64,000 nucleotides of DNA from Fasciola hepatica. Its lineage: Eukaryota > Platyhelminthes > Trematoda > Plagiorchiida > Fasciolidae. Positions within the stretch are counted from its first letter, which is position 1. Every line of letters starts with the position of its first letter. The stretch spans positions 4,588,001 to 4,652,000 of the forward strand of contig CANUEZ040000191.1 of the NCBI GenBank assembly GCA_948099385.1. Reading direction: 5' to 3'. Shown one piece after another: positions 11,418-24,099 of this stretch. A program made the translations under genes and the position numbers. The notes below the pieces were generated by a model. The model made no database searches. It was given only the letters and a program-made list of their open reading frames with translations, and was not told the DNA's origin.

Positions 11418-12261
11418 AGTAGATTTGTATAATATGATTCTCCATGCAGCTTGAACACTGAACTGACCATTGCAAATTATGGAAGCACTGTACAGATGTT
11501 TGATCCGCTAAGGGAATCATGAGCATTGCACATGGACAGAACCCACTCGGAGACACGAACCAGGGTTTGGTGAACGAATGTCAGTCGAACACCCAAACCA
11601 CAAGGCTATCCGATATGGGTCTGAACGCTTTGTTCAACATATGCACTACATGATATAGCACAATCCCCAAATTGGCTTCGGCTTTCGCTTTCGCTTTGAA
11701 CGGAAACAACCAAATTCTCGCACACCGATCCAATCCTATGTTCCATCACTTCTCTATTTATGGGCCTAAGTAAAACCAAGGCATTCCCTTATGAACAATC
11801 CACACAGATTGCTCATACAATGCAATAGAGCAGTAGCAGAGTAGATTTGTATAATATGATTCTCCATGCAGCTTGAACACTGAACTGACCATTGCAAATT
11901 ATGGAAGCACTGTACAGATGTTTGATCCGCTAAGGGAATCATGAGCATTGCATATGGACAGAACCCACTCGGAGACACGAACCAGGGTTTGGTGAACGAA
12001 TGTCAGTCGAACACCCAAACCACAAGGCTATCCCATATGGGTCTGAACGCTTTGTTCAACATATGCACTACATGATATAGCATAATCCCCAAATTGGCTT
12101 CGGCTTTCGCTTTCGCTTTGAACGGAAACAACCAAATTCTCGCACACCGATCCAATCCTATGTTCCATCACTTCTCTATTTATGGGCCTAAGTAAAACCA
12201 AGGCATTCCCTTATGAACAATCCACACAGATTGCTCATACAATGCAATAGAGCAGTAGCAG
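11418..12261. repeat. Adjacent near-identical monomers (11418, 11840)
   Basis: Both 422-bp copies carry 'ccattgcaaattatgg', 'gtacagatgtttg', 'cagaacccactcgg', 'gaaccagggtttggtgaacg', 'tctgaacgctttg' and 'gaacggaaacaacc'. They differ at a few sites, for example 'gcacatgg' against 'gcatatgg' and 'ccgatatgg' against 'cccatatgg'. The same type occurs once more at 14374. This is a single-monomer duplication next to the 6-mer described below. Confidence 0.75.
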
Positions 12262-14373
12262 AGTAGATTTGTATAATATGATTCTCCATGCAGCTTGAAC
12301 ACTGAACTGACCATTGAAAATTATGGAAGCACTGTACAGATGTTTGATCCGCTAAGGGAATCATGAGCATTGCAAATGGACAGAGCCCACTCGGAGACAC
12401 GAACAAGGGTTGGGGTGAACGCATGTCAGTCGAACACCCAAACCACAAGGCTATCCGATATGTGTCTGAACGCTTTGTTCAACATATACAATACATGATA
12501 TAGCACAATCCCCAAATTGGCTTCGGCTTTCGTTTTCGCTTTGAACGGTAACAACCAAATTCTCGCACACCGATCCAATCCTATGTTCCATCACTTCTCT
12601 ATTTATGGGCCTAAGTAAAACCAAGGCATTTCCTTATGAACAATCCACACAGATTGCTCATACAATGCAATAGAGCAGCAGCAGAGTAGATTTGTATAAT
12701 ATGATTCTCCATGCAGCTTGAACACTGAACTGACCATTGAAAATTATGGAAGCACTGTACATATGATTGATCCGCTAAGGGAATCATGAGCATTGCACAT
12801 GGACAGAGCCCACTCGGGGACACGAAAAGGGATGGGGTGAACGATTGTCAGTCGAAAACCCAAACCACAAGGCTATCCCATATGGTTCTGAACGCAGTGT
12901 TCAACATATCCAATACATGATATAGCACAATCCCCAAATTGGCTTCGGCTTTCGCTTTCGCTTTGAACGGTAACAACCAAATTCTCGCATACCGATCCAA
13001 TCCTATGTTTCATCACTTCTCTATTTATGGGCCTAAGTAAAACCAAGACATTCCCTTATGAACAATCCACACAGATTGCTCATACAATGCAATAGAGCAG
13101 TAGCATAGTAGATTTGTATAATATGATTCTCCATGCAGCTTGAACACTGAACTGACCATTGAAATTATGGAAGCACTGTACAGCTGTTTGATCCGCTAAG
13201 GGAATCATGAGCAATGCACATGGACATAGCCCACCCGGGGACACGAACAAGGGTTGGGGTGAACGAATGTCAGTCGAACACCCAAACCACAAGGCTATCC
13301 GATATGGGTCTCAACGCTTTGTTCAACATATACAATACATGATATAGCACAATCCCCAAATTGGCTTCGGCTTTCGCTTTCGCTTTGAACGGTAACAACC
13401 AAATTCTCGCACACCGATCCAATCCTATGTTCCATCACTTCTCTATTTATGGGCCTAAGTAAAACCAAGGCATTCCCTTATGAACAATCCACACAGATTG
13501 CTCATACAATGCAATAGAGCAGTAGCAGAGTAGATTTGTATAATATGATTCTCCATGCAGCTTGAACACTGAACTGACCATTTAAAATTATCGAAGCACT
13601 GTACAGCTGTTTGATCCGCTAAGGGAATCATGAGCATTGCACATGGACAGAGCCCACTCGGAGATTCGAAAAAGGGTTGGGGTGAACAAATGTCAGTCGA
13701 ACACCCAAACCACAAGGCTATCCGATATGGGTCTCAAACGCTTTGTTCAACATAAACAATACATGATTTAGCAAAATCCCCAAATTGGCTTCGGCTTTCG
13801 CTTTCGCTTTGAACGGTAACAACCAAATTCTCGCACACCGATCCAATCCTTTGTTCCATCACTTCTCTATTTATGGGCCTAAGTAAAACCAAGGCATTCC
13901 CTTATGAACAATCCACACAGATTGCTCATACATTGCACTAGAGCAGTATCATAATAATGTTGTATAATATGATTCTCCATGCAGCTTGAACACTGAACTG
14001 ACCATTGAAAATTATGGAAGCACTGTACAGCTGTTTGATCCGCTAAGGGAATCATGAGCATTGCACATGGACAGAGCCCACTCGGGGACACGAAAAGGGT
14101 TGGGGTGAACGAATGTCATTCGAACACCCAAACCACAAGGCTATCCGACGTGTGACTCAACGCATTGTTCAACTAAACACTACATGATATAGCACAATCC
14201 CCAAATTGGCTTCGGCTTTCGCTTTCGCTTTGAACGGTAACAACCAAATTCTCGCACACCGATCCAATCCTATGTTCCATCACTTCTCTATTTATGGGCC
14301 TAAGTAAAACCAAGGCATTCCCTTATGAACAATCCACACAGATTGCTCATACAATGCAATAGAGCAGTAGCAG
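11840..14373. repeat. 6-mer unit, first copy (2,534 bp)
   Basis: Six monomers (11840, 12262, 12685, 13107, 13529, 13953) that recur in the same order in the next 2,534 bp. Distinctive marks along the unit: 'ccattgcaaattatgg'; 'gcaaatggac' with 'gaacgcatgtcag'; 'gtacatatgattg' with 'cgaaaagggatgggg'; 'gcaatgcacatggacatagc'; 'gagattcgaaaaaggg' with 'gaacaaatgtcag'; and a degenerate anchor 'tcataataatgttg'. This copy has a missing a near 13163 ('ccattgaaattatgg') and an extra a near 13738 ('gtctcaaacgc'), which cancel in length. Confidence 0.9.
13953..14373. repeat. Monomer with degenerate anchor and middle part
   Basis: The start reads 'tcataataatgttgtataat' where others read 'agcagagtagatttgtataat'-like sequence. 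The middle has 'gaatgtcattcgaacaccc', 'ctatccgacgtgtgactc' and 'gcattgttcaactaaacac'. An identical copy lies at 16487 within the duplicated 6-mer, and the copy at 18179 shares the 'gacatgtgact' and 'ttcaactaaacac' features but has a normal anchor. It is the most divergent copy in this part of the array. Confidence 0.65.
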
Positions 14374-16907
14374 AGTAGATTTGTATAATATGATTCTCCA
14401 TGCAGCTTGAACACTGAACTGACCATTGCAAATTATGGAAGCACTGTACAGATGTTTGATCCGCTAAGGGAATCATGAGCATTGCACATGGACAGAACCC
14501 ACTCGGAGACACGAACCAGGGTTTGGTGAACGAATGTCAGTCGAACACCCAAACCACAAGGCTATCCGATATGGGTCTGAACGCTTTGTTCAACATATGC
14601 ACTACATGATATAGCATAATCCCCAAATTGGCTTCGGCTTTCGCTTTCGCTTTGAACGGAAACAACCAAATTCTCGCACACCGATCCAATCCTATGTTCC
14701 ATCACTTCTCTATTTATGGGCCTAAGTAAAACCAAGGCATTCCCTTATGAACAATCCACACAGATTGCTCATACAATGCAATAGAGCAGTAGCAGAGTAG
14801 ATTTGTATAATATGATTCTCCATGCAGCTTGAACACTGAACTGACCATTGAAAATTATGGAAGCACTGTACAGATGTTTGATCCGCTAAGGGAATCATGA
14901 GCATTGCAAATGGACAGAGCCCACTCGGAGACACGAACAAGGGTTGGGGTGAACGCATGTCAGTCGAACACCCAAACCACAAGGCTATCCGATATGTGTC
15001 TGAACGCTTTGTTCAACATATACAATACATGATATAGCACAATCCCCAAATTGGCTTCGGCTTTCGTTTTCGCTTTGAACGGTAACAACCAAATTCTCGC
15101 ACACCGATCCAATCCTATGTTCCATCACTTCTCTATTTATGGGCCTAAGTAAAACCAAGGCATTTCCTTATGAACAATCCACACAGATTGCTCATACAAT
15201 GCAATAGAGCAGCAGCAGAGTAGATTTGTATAATATGATTCTCCATGCAGCTTGAACACTGAACTGACCATTGAAAATTATGGAAGCACTGTACATATGA
15301 TTGATCCGCTAAGGGAATCATGAGCATTGCACATGGACAGAGCCCACTCGGGGACACGAAAAGGGATGGGGTGAACGATTGTCAGTCGAAAACCCAAACC
15401 ACAAGGCTATCCCATATGGTTCTGAACGCAGTGTTCAACATATCCAATACATGATATAGCACAATCCCCAAATTGGCTTCGGCTTTCGCTTTCGCTTTGA
15501 ACGGTAACAACCAAATTCTCGCATACCGATCCAATCCTATGTTTCATCACTTCTCTATTTATGGGCCTAAGTAAAACCAAGACATTCCCTTATGAACAAT
15601 CCACACAGATTGCTCATACAATGCAATAGAGCAGTAGCATAGTAGATTTGTATAATATGATTCTCCATGCAGCTTGAACACTGAACTGACCATTGAAAAT
15701 TATGGAAGCACTGTACAGCTGTTTGATCCGCTAAGGGAATCATGAGCAATGCACATGGACATAGCCCACCCGGGGACACGAACAAGGGTTGGGGTGAACG
15801 AATGTCAGTCGAACACCCAAACCACAAGGCTATCCGATATGGGTCTCAACGCTTTGTTCAACATATACAATACATGATATAGCACAATCCCCAAATTGGC
15901 TTCGGCTTTCCCTTTCGCTTTGAACGGTAACAACCAAATTCTCGCACACCGATCCAATCCTATGTTCCATCACTTCTCTATTTATGGGCCTAAGTAAAAC
16001 CAAGGCATTCCCTTATGAACAATCCACACAGATTGCTCATACAATGCAATAGAGCAGTAGCAGAGTAGATTTGTATAATATGATTCTCCATGCAGCTTGA
16101 ACACTGAACTGACCATTTAAAATTATCGAAGCACTGTACAGCTGTTTGATCCGCTAAGGGAATCATGAGCATTGCACATGGACAGAGCCCACTCGGAGAT
16201 TCGAAAAAGGGTTGGGGTGAACAAATGTCAGTCGAACACCCAAACCACAAGGCTATCCGATATGGGTCTCAACGCTTTGTTCAACATAAACAATACATGA
16301 TTTAGCAAAATCCCCAAATTGGCTTCGGCTTTCGCTTTCGCTTTGAACGGTAACAACCAAATTCTCGCACACCGATCCAATCCTTTGTTCCATCACTTCT
16401 CTATTTATGGGCCTAAGTAAAACCAAGGCATTCCCTTATGAACAATCCACACAGATTGCTCATACATTGCACTAGAGCAGTATCATAATAATGTTGTATA
16501 ATATGATTCTCCATGCAGCTTGAACACTGAACTGACCATTGAAAATTATGGAAGCACTGTACAGCTGTTTGATCCGCTAAGGGAATCATGAGCATTGCAC
16601 ATGGACAGAGCCCACTCGGGGACACGAAAAGGGTTGGGGTGAACGAATGTCATTCGAACACCCAAACCACAAGGCTATCCGACGTGTGACTCAACGCATT
16701 GTTCAACTAAACACTACATGATATAGCACAATCCCCAAATTGGCTTCGGCTTTCGCTTTCGCTTTGAACGGTAACAACCAAATTCTCGCACACCGATCCA
16801 ATCCTATGTTCCATCACTTCTCTATTTATGGGCCTAAGTAAAACCAAGGCATTCCCTTATGAACAATCCACACAGATTGCTCATACAATGCAATAGAGCA
16901 GTAGCAG
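14374..16907. repeat. 6-mer unit, second copy (2,534 bp)
   Basis: Monomers 14374, 14796, 15219, 15641, 16064 and 16487 follow the previous unit base for base except at about five sites I could find by eye: two substitutions in the first monomer, 'tttccctttcgc' near 15909 against 'tttcgctttcgc', and the two one-base indels noted for the first copy. Identity is therefore about 99.7-99.8 percent by eye. The duplication is head to tail with no extra bases at the junction, as expected from recent unequal exchange. An assembly duplication cannot be excluded from sequence alone. Confidence 0.88.
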
Positions 16908-18178
16908 AGTAGATTTGTATAATATGATTCTCCATGCAGCTTGAACACTGAACTGACCATTGAAAATTATGGAAGCACTGTACAGCTGATTGATCCGCTA
17001 AGGGAATCATGAGCGTTGCACATGGACAGAGCCCACTCGGAGACACGAAAAAGGGTTGGAGTGAACAAATGTCAGTCGAACACCCAAACCACAAGGCTAT
17101 CCGATATGGGTCTCAAAGCTTTGTTCAACATAAAAAATATATGATATAGCACAATCATCAAATTCGCTTCGGCTTTCGCTTTCGCTTTGAACGGTGTACA
17201 ACCAAATTCTCGCACACCGATCCAATCCTATGTTCCATCACTTCTGTGTTTATAGGCCTAAGTAAAACCAAGGCATTCCCTTATGAACAATCCACACAGA
17301 TTGCTCATACAATGCAATAGAGCAGTAGCAGAGTAGATTTGTATAATATGATTCACCATGCAGCTTGAACACTGAACTGACCATTGAAAATGATGGAAGC
17401 ACTGTACAGCTGTTTGATCCGCTCAAAGAATCATGGCCATTGCACATGGACAGAGCCCACTCGGAGACTCGAACAAGGGTTGGGGTGAACGAATGTCAGT
17501 CGAACACCCAAACCACAAGGCTATCCGATATGGGTCTCAACGCTTTGTACACCATAAAAAAAATATGATATAGCACAATCACCAAATTCGCTTCGGCTTT
17601 CGCTTTCGCTTTGAACGGTGTACAACCAAATTCTCGCACACCGATCCAATCCTATGTTCCATCACTTCTGTGTTTATGGGCCTAAGTAAAACCAAGGCAT
17701 TCCCTTATGAACAATCCACACAGATTGCTCATACAATGCAATAGAGCAGTAGCAGAGTAGATTTGTATAATATGATTCTCCATGCAGCTTGAACACTGAA
17801 CTGACCATTGAAAATTATGGAAGCATTGTACAGCTGTTTGATCCGCTGAGGGAATCATGAGCATTGCACATGGACAGATCCCTCTCGGAGACAATAACAA
17901 GGGTTGGGGTGAACTATTGTCAGTCGAACACCCAAACCACAAGGCTATCCGATATGGGTCTGAAAGCTTTGTTCAACATATGCACTACATGATATAGCAC
18001 AATCCCCAAATTGGCTTCGGCTTTCGCTTTCGATTTGAACGATAACAACCAAATTCTCGCACACCGATCCAATCCTATGTTCCATCACTTCTCTATTTAT
18101 GGGCCTCAGTAAAACCAAGACATTCCCTTATGAACAATCCACACAGATTGCTCATACAATGCAATAGAGCAGTAGCAG
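16908..18178. repeat. Three monomers, two with the 'gtgtacaacc' insertion
   Basis: Copies at 16908 and 17332 carry 'gaacggtgtacaacc' instead of 'gaacggtaacaacc', a net gain of one base, giving 424-bp spacing. They also share 'tttgttcaacataaaaaa'-type AT-rich stretches and 'aattcgcttcggctttcg'. The same insertion appears in the 2116, 4233 and 6773 copies, far to the left. The third copy (17756) has private changes such as 'gacagatccctctcgg' and 'gaactattgtcag'. Confidence 0.6.
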
Positions 18179-21100
18179 AGTAGATTTGTATAATATGATT
18201 CTCCATGCAGCTTGAACACTGAACTGACCATTGAAAATTATGGAAGCACTGTACAGCTGTTTGATCCGCTAAGGGAATCATGAGCATTGCACATGGACAG
18301 AACCCACACGGAGACACGAACAAGGGTTGGGTGAACGAATGTCAGTCGAAAACCCAAACCACAAGGCTATCCGACATGTGACTTAACGCATTGTTCAACT
18401 AAACACTACATGATATAGCACAATCCCCAAATTGGCTTCGGCTTTCGTTTTCGCTTTGAACGGTAACAACCAAATTCTCGCACACCGATCCAATCCTATG
18501 TTCCATCACTTCTGTATTTATGGGCCTAAGTAAAACCAAGGCATTCCCTTATGAACAATCCACACAGATTGCTCATACAATGCAATAGAGCAGTAGCAGA
18601 GTAGATTTGTATAATATGATTCTCCATGCAGCTTGAACACTGAACTGACCATTGAAAATGATGGAAGCACTGTACAGCTGTTTGATCCGCTAAGGGAATC
18701 ATGAGCATTGCACATGGACAGAGCCCACACGGAGACACGAACAAGGGTTGGGGTGAACGAATGTCAGTCGAACACCCAAACCACAAGGCTATCCGACATG
18801 TGACTCAAAGCTTTGTTCAACATATACAATACCTGATATAGCACAATCCCCAAATTGGCTTCGGCTTTCGCTTTCGCTTTGAACGGTAACAACCAAATTC
18901 TCGCACACCGATCCAATCCTATGTTCCATCACTTCTGTATTTATGGGCCTAATTAAAACCAAGGCATTCCCTTATGAACAATGCCCACACAGATTGCTCA
19001 TACAATGCAATAGAGCAGTAGCAGAGTAGATTTGTATAATATGATTCTCCATGCAGCTTGAACACTGAACTGACCATTGAAAATGATGGAAGCACTGTAC
19101 AGCTGTTTGATCCGCTAAGGGAATCATGAGCATTGCACATGGACAGATCTCACTCGGAGACACTAACAAGGGTTGGGGTGAACGATTGTCAGTCGAACAC
19201 CCAAACCACAAGGCTATCCGATATCGGTCTCAACGCTTTGGTCGACATATACAATACCTGATATAGCACAATCACCAAATTGGCTTCGGCTTTCGCTTTC
19301 GCTTTGAACGGTAACAACCAAATTCTCGCACACCGATCCAATCCTATGTTCCATCACTTCTCTATTTATGGGCCTAAGTAAAACCAAGGCATTTCCTTAT
19401 GAACAATCCACACAGATTGCTCATACAATGCAATAGAGCAGTAGCAGAGTAGATTTGTATAATATGATTCTCCATGCAGCTTGAACACTGAACTGACCAT
19501 TGAAAATGATGGAAGCACTGTACAGCTGTTTGATCCGCCAAGGGAATCATGAGCATTGCACATGGACAGAGCCCACACGGGGACACGAACAAGGGTTGGG
19601 TGAACGAATGTCAGTCGAACACCCAAACCACAAGTCTATCCGACATGTGACTCAACCCTTTGTTCAACATATACACTACATGATATAGCACAATCCCCAA
19701 ATTGGCTTCGGCTTTCGCTTTCGCTTTGAACGGTAACAACCAAATTCTCGCACACTGATCCAATCCTATGTTCCATCACTTCTCTATTTATGGGCCTAAG
19801 TAAAACCAAGGCATTCCCTTATGAACAATCCACACAGATTGCTCATACAATGCAATAGAGCAGCAGCAGAGTAGATTTGTATAATATGATTCTCCATGCA
19901 GCTTGAACACTGAACTGACCATTGAAAATGATGGAAGCACTGTACAGCTGTTTGATCCGCCAAGGGAATCATGAGCATTGCACATGGACAGAGCCCACAC
20001 GGAGACACGAACAAGGGTTGGGTGAACGAATGTCAGTCGAACACCCAAACCACAAGGCTATCCGCTTTGTGTCTGAAAGATTTGTACAACATTTACACTA
20101 CATGATATAGCACAATCCCCAAATTGGCTTCGGCTTTCGCTTTCGCTTTGAACGGTAACAACCAAATTCTCGCACACCGATCCAATCCTATGTTCCATCG
20201 CTTCTCTATTTATGGGTATAAATAAAACCTAGGCATTCCCTTATGAACAATCCACACAGATTGCTCATACAATGCAATAGAGCAGTAGCAGAGAAGAGAT
20301 GTATAATATGATTCTCCATGCAGCTTGAACACTGAACTGACCATTGAAAATTATGGAAGCACTGTACAGCTGTTTGATCCGCTCAGGGAATCATGAGCAT
20401 TGCACATGGACAGAGCCCACACGGAGACACGATCAAGGGTTGGGTGAACGATTGTCTGTCGAACACCCGAACCACAAGGCTATCCGATATGGGTCTCAAC
20501 GCTTTGTTCAACATATACACTACATGATATTGCACAATCCCCAAATTGGCTTCGGCTTTCGCTGTCGCTTTGAACGGTAACAACCAAATTCTCGCACACC
20601 GATCCAATCCTATGTTCCATCACTTCTCTATTTATGGGCCAAAGTAAAACCAAGGCATTCCCTTATGAACAATCCACACAGATTGCTCATACAATGCAAT
20701 AGAGCAGTAGCAGAGTAGATTTGTATAATACGATTCTCCATGCAGCTTGAACACTGAACTGACCATTGAAAATGATGGAAGCACTGTACAGCTGTTTGAT
20801 CCGCCAAGGGAATCATGAGCATTGCACATGGACAGAGCCCACTCGGAGACACGAACAAGGGTTGGGGTGAACGAATGTCAGTCGAACACCCAAACCACAA
20901 GGCTATCAGATTTGTGTCTGAAAGATTTGTACAACATTTACACTACATGATATAGCACAATCCCCAAATTGGCTTCGGCTTTCGCTTTCGCTTTGAACGG
21001 TAACAACCAAATTCTCGCACACCGATCCAATCCTCTGTTCCATACCTTCTCTATTTATGGGCCTAAGTAAAACCAAGGCATTCCTTCATGAACAATCCAC

Positions 21101-21558
21101 ACAGATTGCTCATACAACGCAATAGTGCAGTAGCAGAGTAGATTTGTATAATATGATTCTCCATGCAGCTTGAACACTGAACTGACCATTGAAAATGATG
21201 GAAGCACTGTACAGCTGTTTGATCCGCTAAGGGAATCATGAGCATTGCACATGGACAGAGCCCACACGGGGACACGAACAAGGGTTGGGGTGAACGAATG
21301 TCAGTCGAACACCCTAACCACAAGGCTATCCGATATGGGTCTCAACGCTTTGTTCAACATATACACTACATGATATAGCACAATCCCAAAATTGGCTTCG
21401 GCTTTCGCTTTCGCTTTGAACGGTAACAACCAAATTCTCGCACACCGATCCAATCCTATGTTCCATCACTTCTCTATTTATGGGCCTAAGTAAAACCAAG
21501 GCATTCCTTATGAACAATCCACACAGATTGCTCATACAATGCAATAGAGCAGTAGCAG
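18179..21558. repeat. Mixed monomers without a clear higher-order unit
   Basis: Eight copies (18179 to 21137) that are ordinary 421-425-bp monomers of the common hexamer class. Weak two-monomer relations exist: 19870 and 20714 share 'tttgtgtctgaaagatttg' and 'tacaacatttacac'. The copy at 20292 has a mutated anchor 'gagaagagatgtataat' and 'gttcgacagacaatcg'-like changes near 20450. Nothing other than satellite is present. Confidence 0.6.
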
Positions 21559-24099
21559 AGTAGATTTGTATAATATGATTCTCCATGCAGCTTGAACACT
21601 GAACTGACCATTGAAAATGATGGAAGCACTGTACAGCTGATTGATCCGCTAAGGGAAACATGAGCATTGCACATGGACAGAGCACACACGGGGACACGAA
21701 CAAGGGTTGGGGTTAACGAATGTCAGTCGAACACCCAAACCACATGTCTATCCGATATGGGTCTCAACGCTTTGTTCAACTTAAATAATACATGTTATAG
21801 TACAATACCCCAATTTGGATTCGGTTTTCACATTGGATTTGAACGGTAACAACCAAATTCGCGAACACCGATCCAATCCTATGTTCCATCACTTCTCTAT
21901 TTATGGGCCTAAGTAAAACCAAGGCATTCCCTTATGAACAATCCACACAGATTGCTCATACAATGCAATAGAGCAGTAGCAGAGTAGATTTGTATAATAT
22001 GATTCTCCATGCAGCTTGAACACTGAACTGACCATTGAAAATTATGGAACCAATGTACAGCTGTTTGATCCGCTAAGGGAATCATGATAATTGCACACGG
22101 ACAGAGCCCACTCGGAGACACGAACAAGGGTTGGGGTGAACGAATGTCAGTCGAACACCCAAACCACAAGGCTATCCGATATGGGTCTCAACGCTTTGTT
22201 CAACATATACGCTACATGATATAGCAAGATCCCCAAAATGGATTCGGCTTTCACATTGGCTTTGAACGGTAACAACCAAATTCTCGCACACCGATCCAAT
22301 CCTATATTCCATCACTTCTCTATTTATGGGCCAAACTAATACAAAGACATTCCCTTATGAACAATCCACACAGATTGCTCATACAATGCAATAGAGCAGT
22401 AGCAGAGTAGATTTGTATAATATGATTCTCCATGCAGCTTGAACACTGAACTGACCATTGAAAATGATGGAAGCACTGTACAGCTGATTGATCCGCTAAG
22501 GGAAACATGAGCATTGCACATGGACAGAGCACACACGGGGACACGAACAAGGGTTGGGGTTAACGAATGTCAGTCGAACACCCAAATCACGAGGTTATCC
22601 CATATGAGTCTCAACGCTTTGTTCAACCTAAATAATACATGTTATAGTACAATACCCCAATTTGAATTCGGTTTTCACATTGGATTTGAACGGTAACAAC
22701 CAAATTCTCGCACACCGATCCAATCCTATGTTCCATCACTTCTCTATTTATGGGCCTAAGTAAAACGAAGGCATTCCTTATGAACAATCCACACAGATTG
22801 CTCATACAATGCAATAGAGCAGTAGCAGAGTAGATTTGTATAATATGATTCTCCATGCAGCTTGAACACTGAACTGACCATTGAAAATGATGGAAGCACT
22901 GTACAGCTGATTGATCCGCTAAGGGAAACATGAGCATTGCACATGGACAGAGCACACACGGGGACACGAACAAGGGTTGGGGTTAACGAATGTCAGTCGA
23001 ACACCCAAACCACATGTCTATCCGATATGGGTCTCAACGCTTTGTTCAACTTAAATAATACATGTTATAGTACAATACCCCAATTTGGATTCGGTTTTCA
23101 CATTGGATTTGAACGGTAACAACCAAATTCGCGAACACCGATCCAATCCTATGTTCCATCACTTCTCTATTTATGGGCCTAAGTAAAACCAAGGCATTCC
23201 CTTATGAACAATCCACACAGATTGCTCATACAATGCAATAGAGCAGTAGCAGAGTAGATTTGTATAATATGATTCTCCATGCAGCTTGAACACTGAACTG
23301 GCCATTGAAAATTATGGAACCAATGTACAGCTGTTTGATCCGCTAAGGGAATCATGATAATTGCACACGGACAGAGCCCACTCGGAGACACGAACAAGGG
23401 TTGGGGTGAACGAATGTCAGTCGAACACCCAAACCACAAGGCTATCCGATATGGGTCTCAACGCTTTGTTCAACATATACAATACATGATATAGCAAGAT
23501 CCCCAAAATGGATTCGGCTTTCACATTGGCTTTGAACGGTAACAACCAAATTCTCGCACACCGATCGAATCCTATGTTCCATCACTTCTCTATTTATGGG
23601 CCTAAGTAAAACCAAGGCATTTCCTTATGAACAATCCACACAGATTGCTCATACAATGCAATAGAGCGGTAGCAGTGTAGATTTGTATAATATGATTCTC
23701 CATGCAGCTTGAACACTGAACTGACCATTGAAAATTATGGAAGCACTGTACAGCTGATTGATCCGCTAAGGGAAACATGAGCATTGCACATGGACAGAGC
23801 CCACACGGGGACACGAACAAGGGTTGGGGTTAACGAATGTCAGTCGAACACCCAAATCACGAGGTTATCCCATATGAGTCTCAACGCTTTGTTCAACTTA
23901 AATAATACATGTTATATTACAATACCCCAATTTGGATTCGGTTTTCACATTGGATTTGAACGGTAACAACCAAATTCTCGCACACCGATCCAATCCTATG
24001 TTCCATCACTTCTCTATTTATGGGCCTAAGTAAAACCAAGGCATTCCCTTATGAACAATCCACACAGATTGCTCATACAATGCAATAGAGCAGTAGCAG
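21559..24099. repeat. Trimer higher-order repeat, two copies (~1,270 bp each)
   Basis: Monomers 21559, 21983 and 22406 correspond to 22829, 23253 and 23676. The first of each has 'ggggttaacgaatgtc', 'cacatgtctatccg', 'ttcaacttaaataatacatg' and 'attcgcgaacacc'. The second has 'caatgtacagctg', 'tcatgataattgcacacgg' and 'gatccccaaaatggattcgg'. The third has 'caaatcacgaggttatccc' and 'atgagtctcaacg'. The offset is 1,270 bp. These are the first copies in the window where the hexamer sub-repeat is replaced by 'ttcacattggatt'. Confidence 0.8.
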
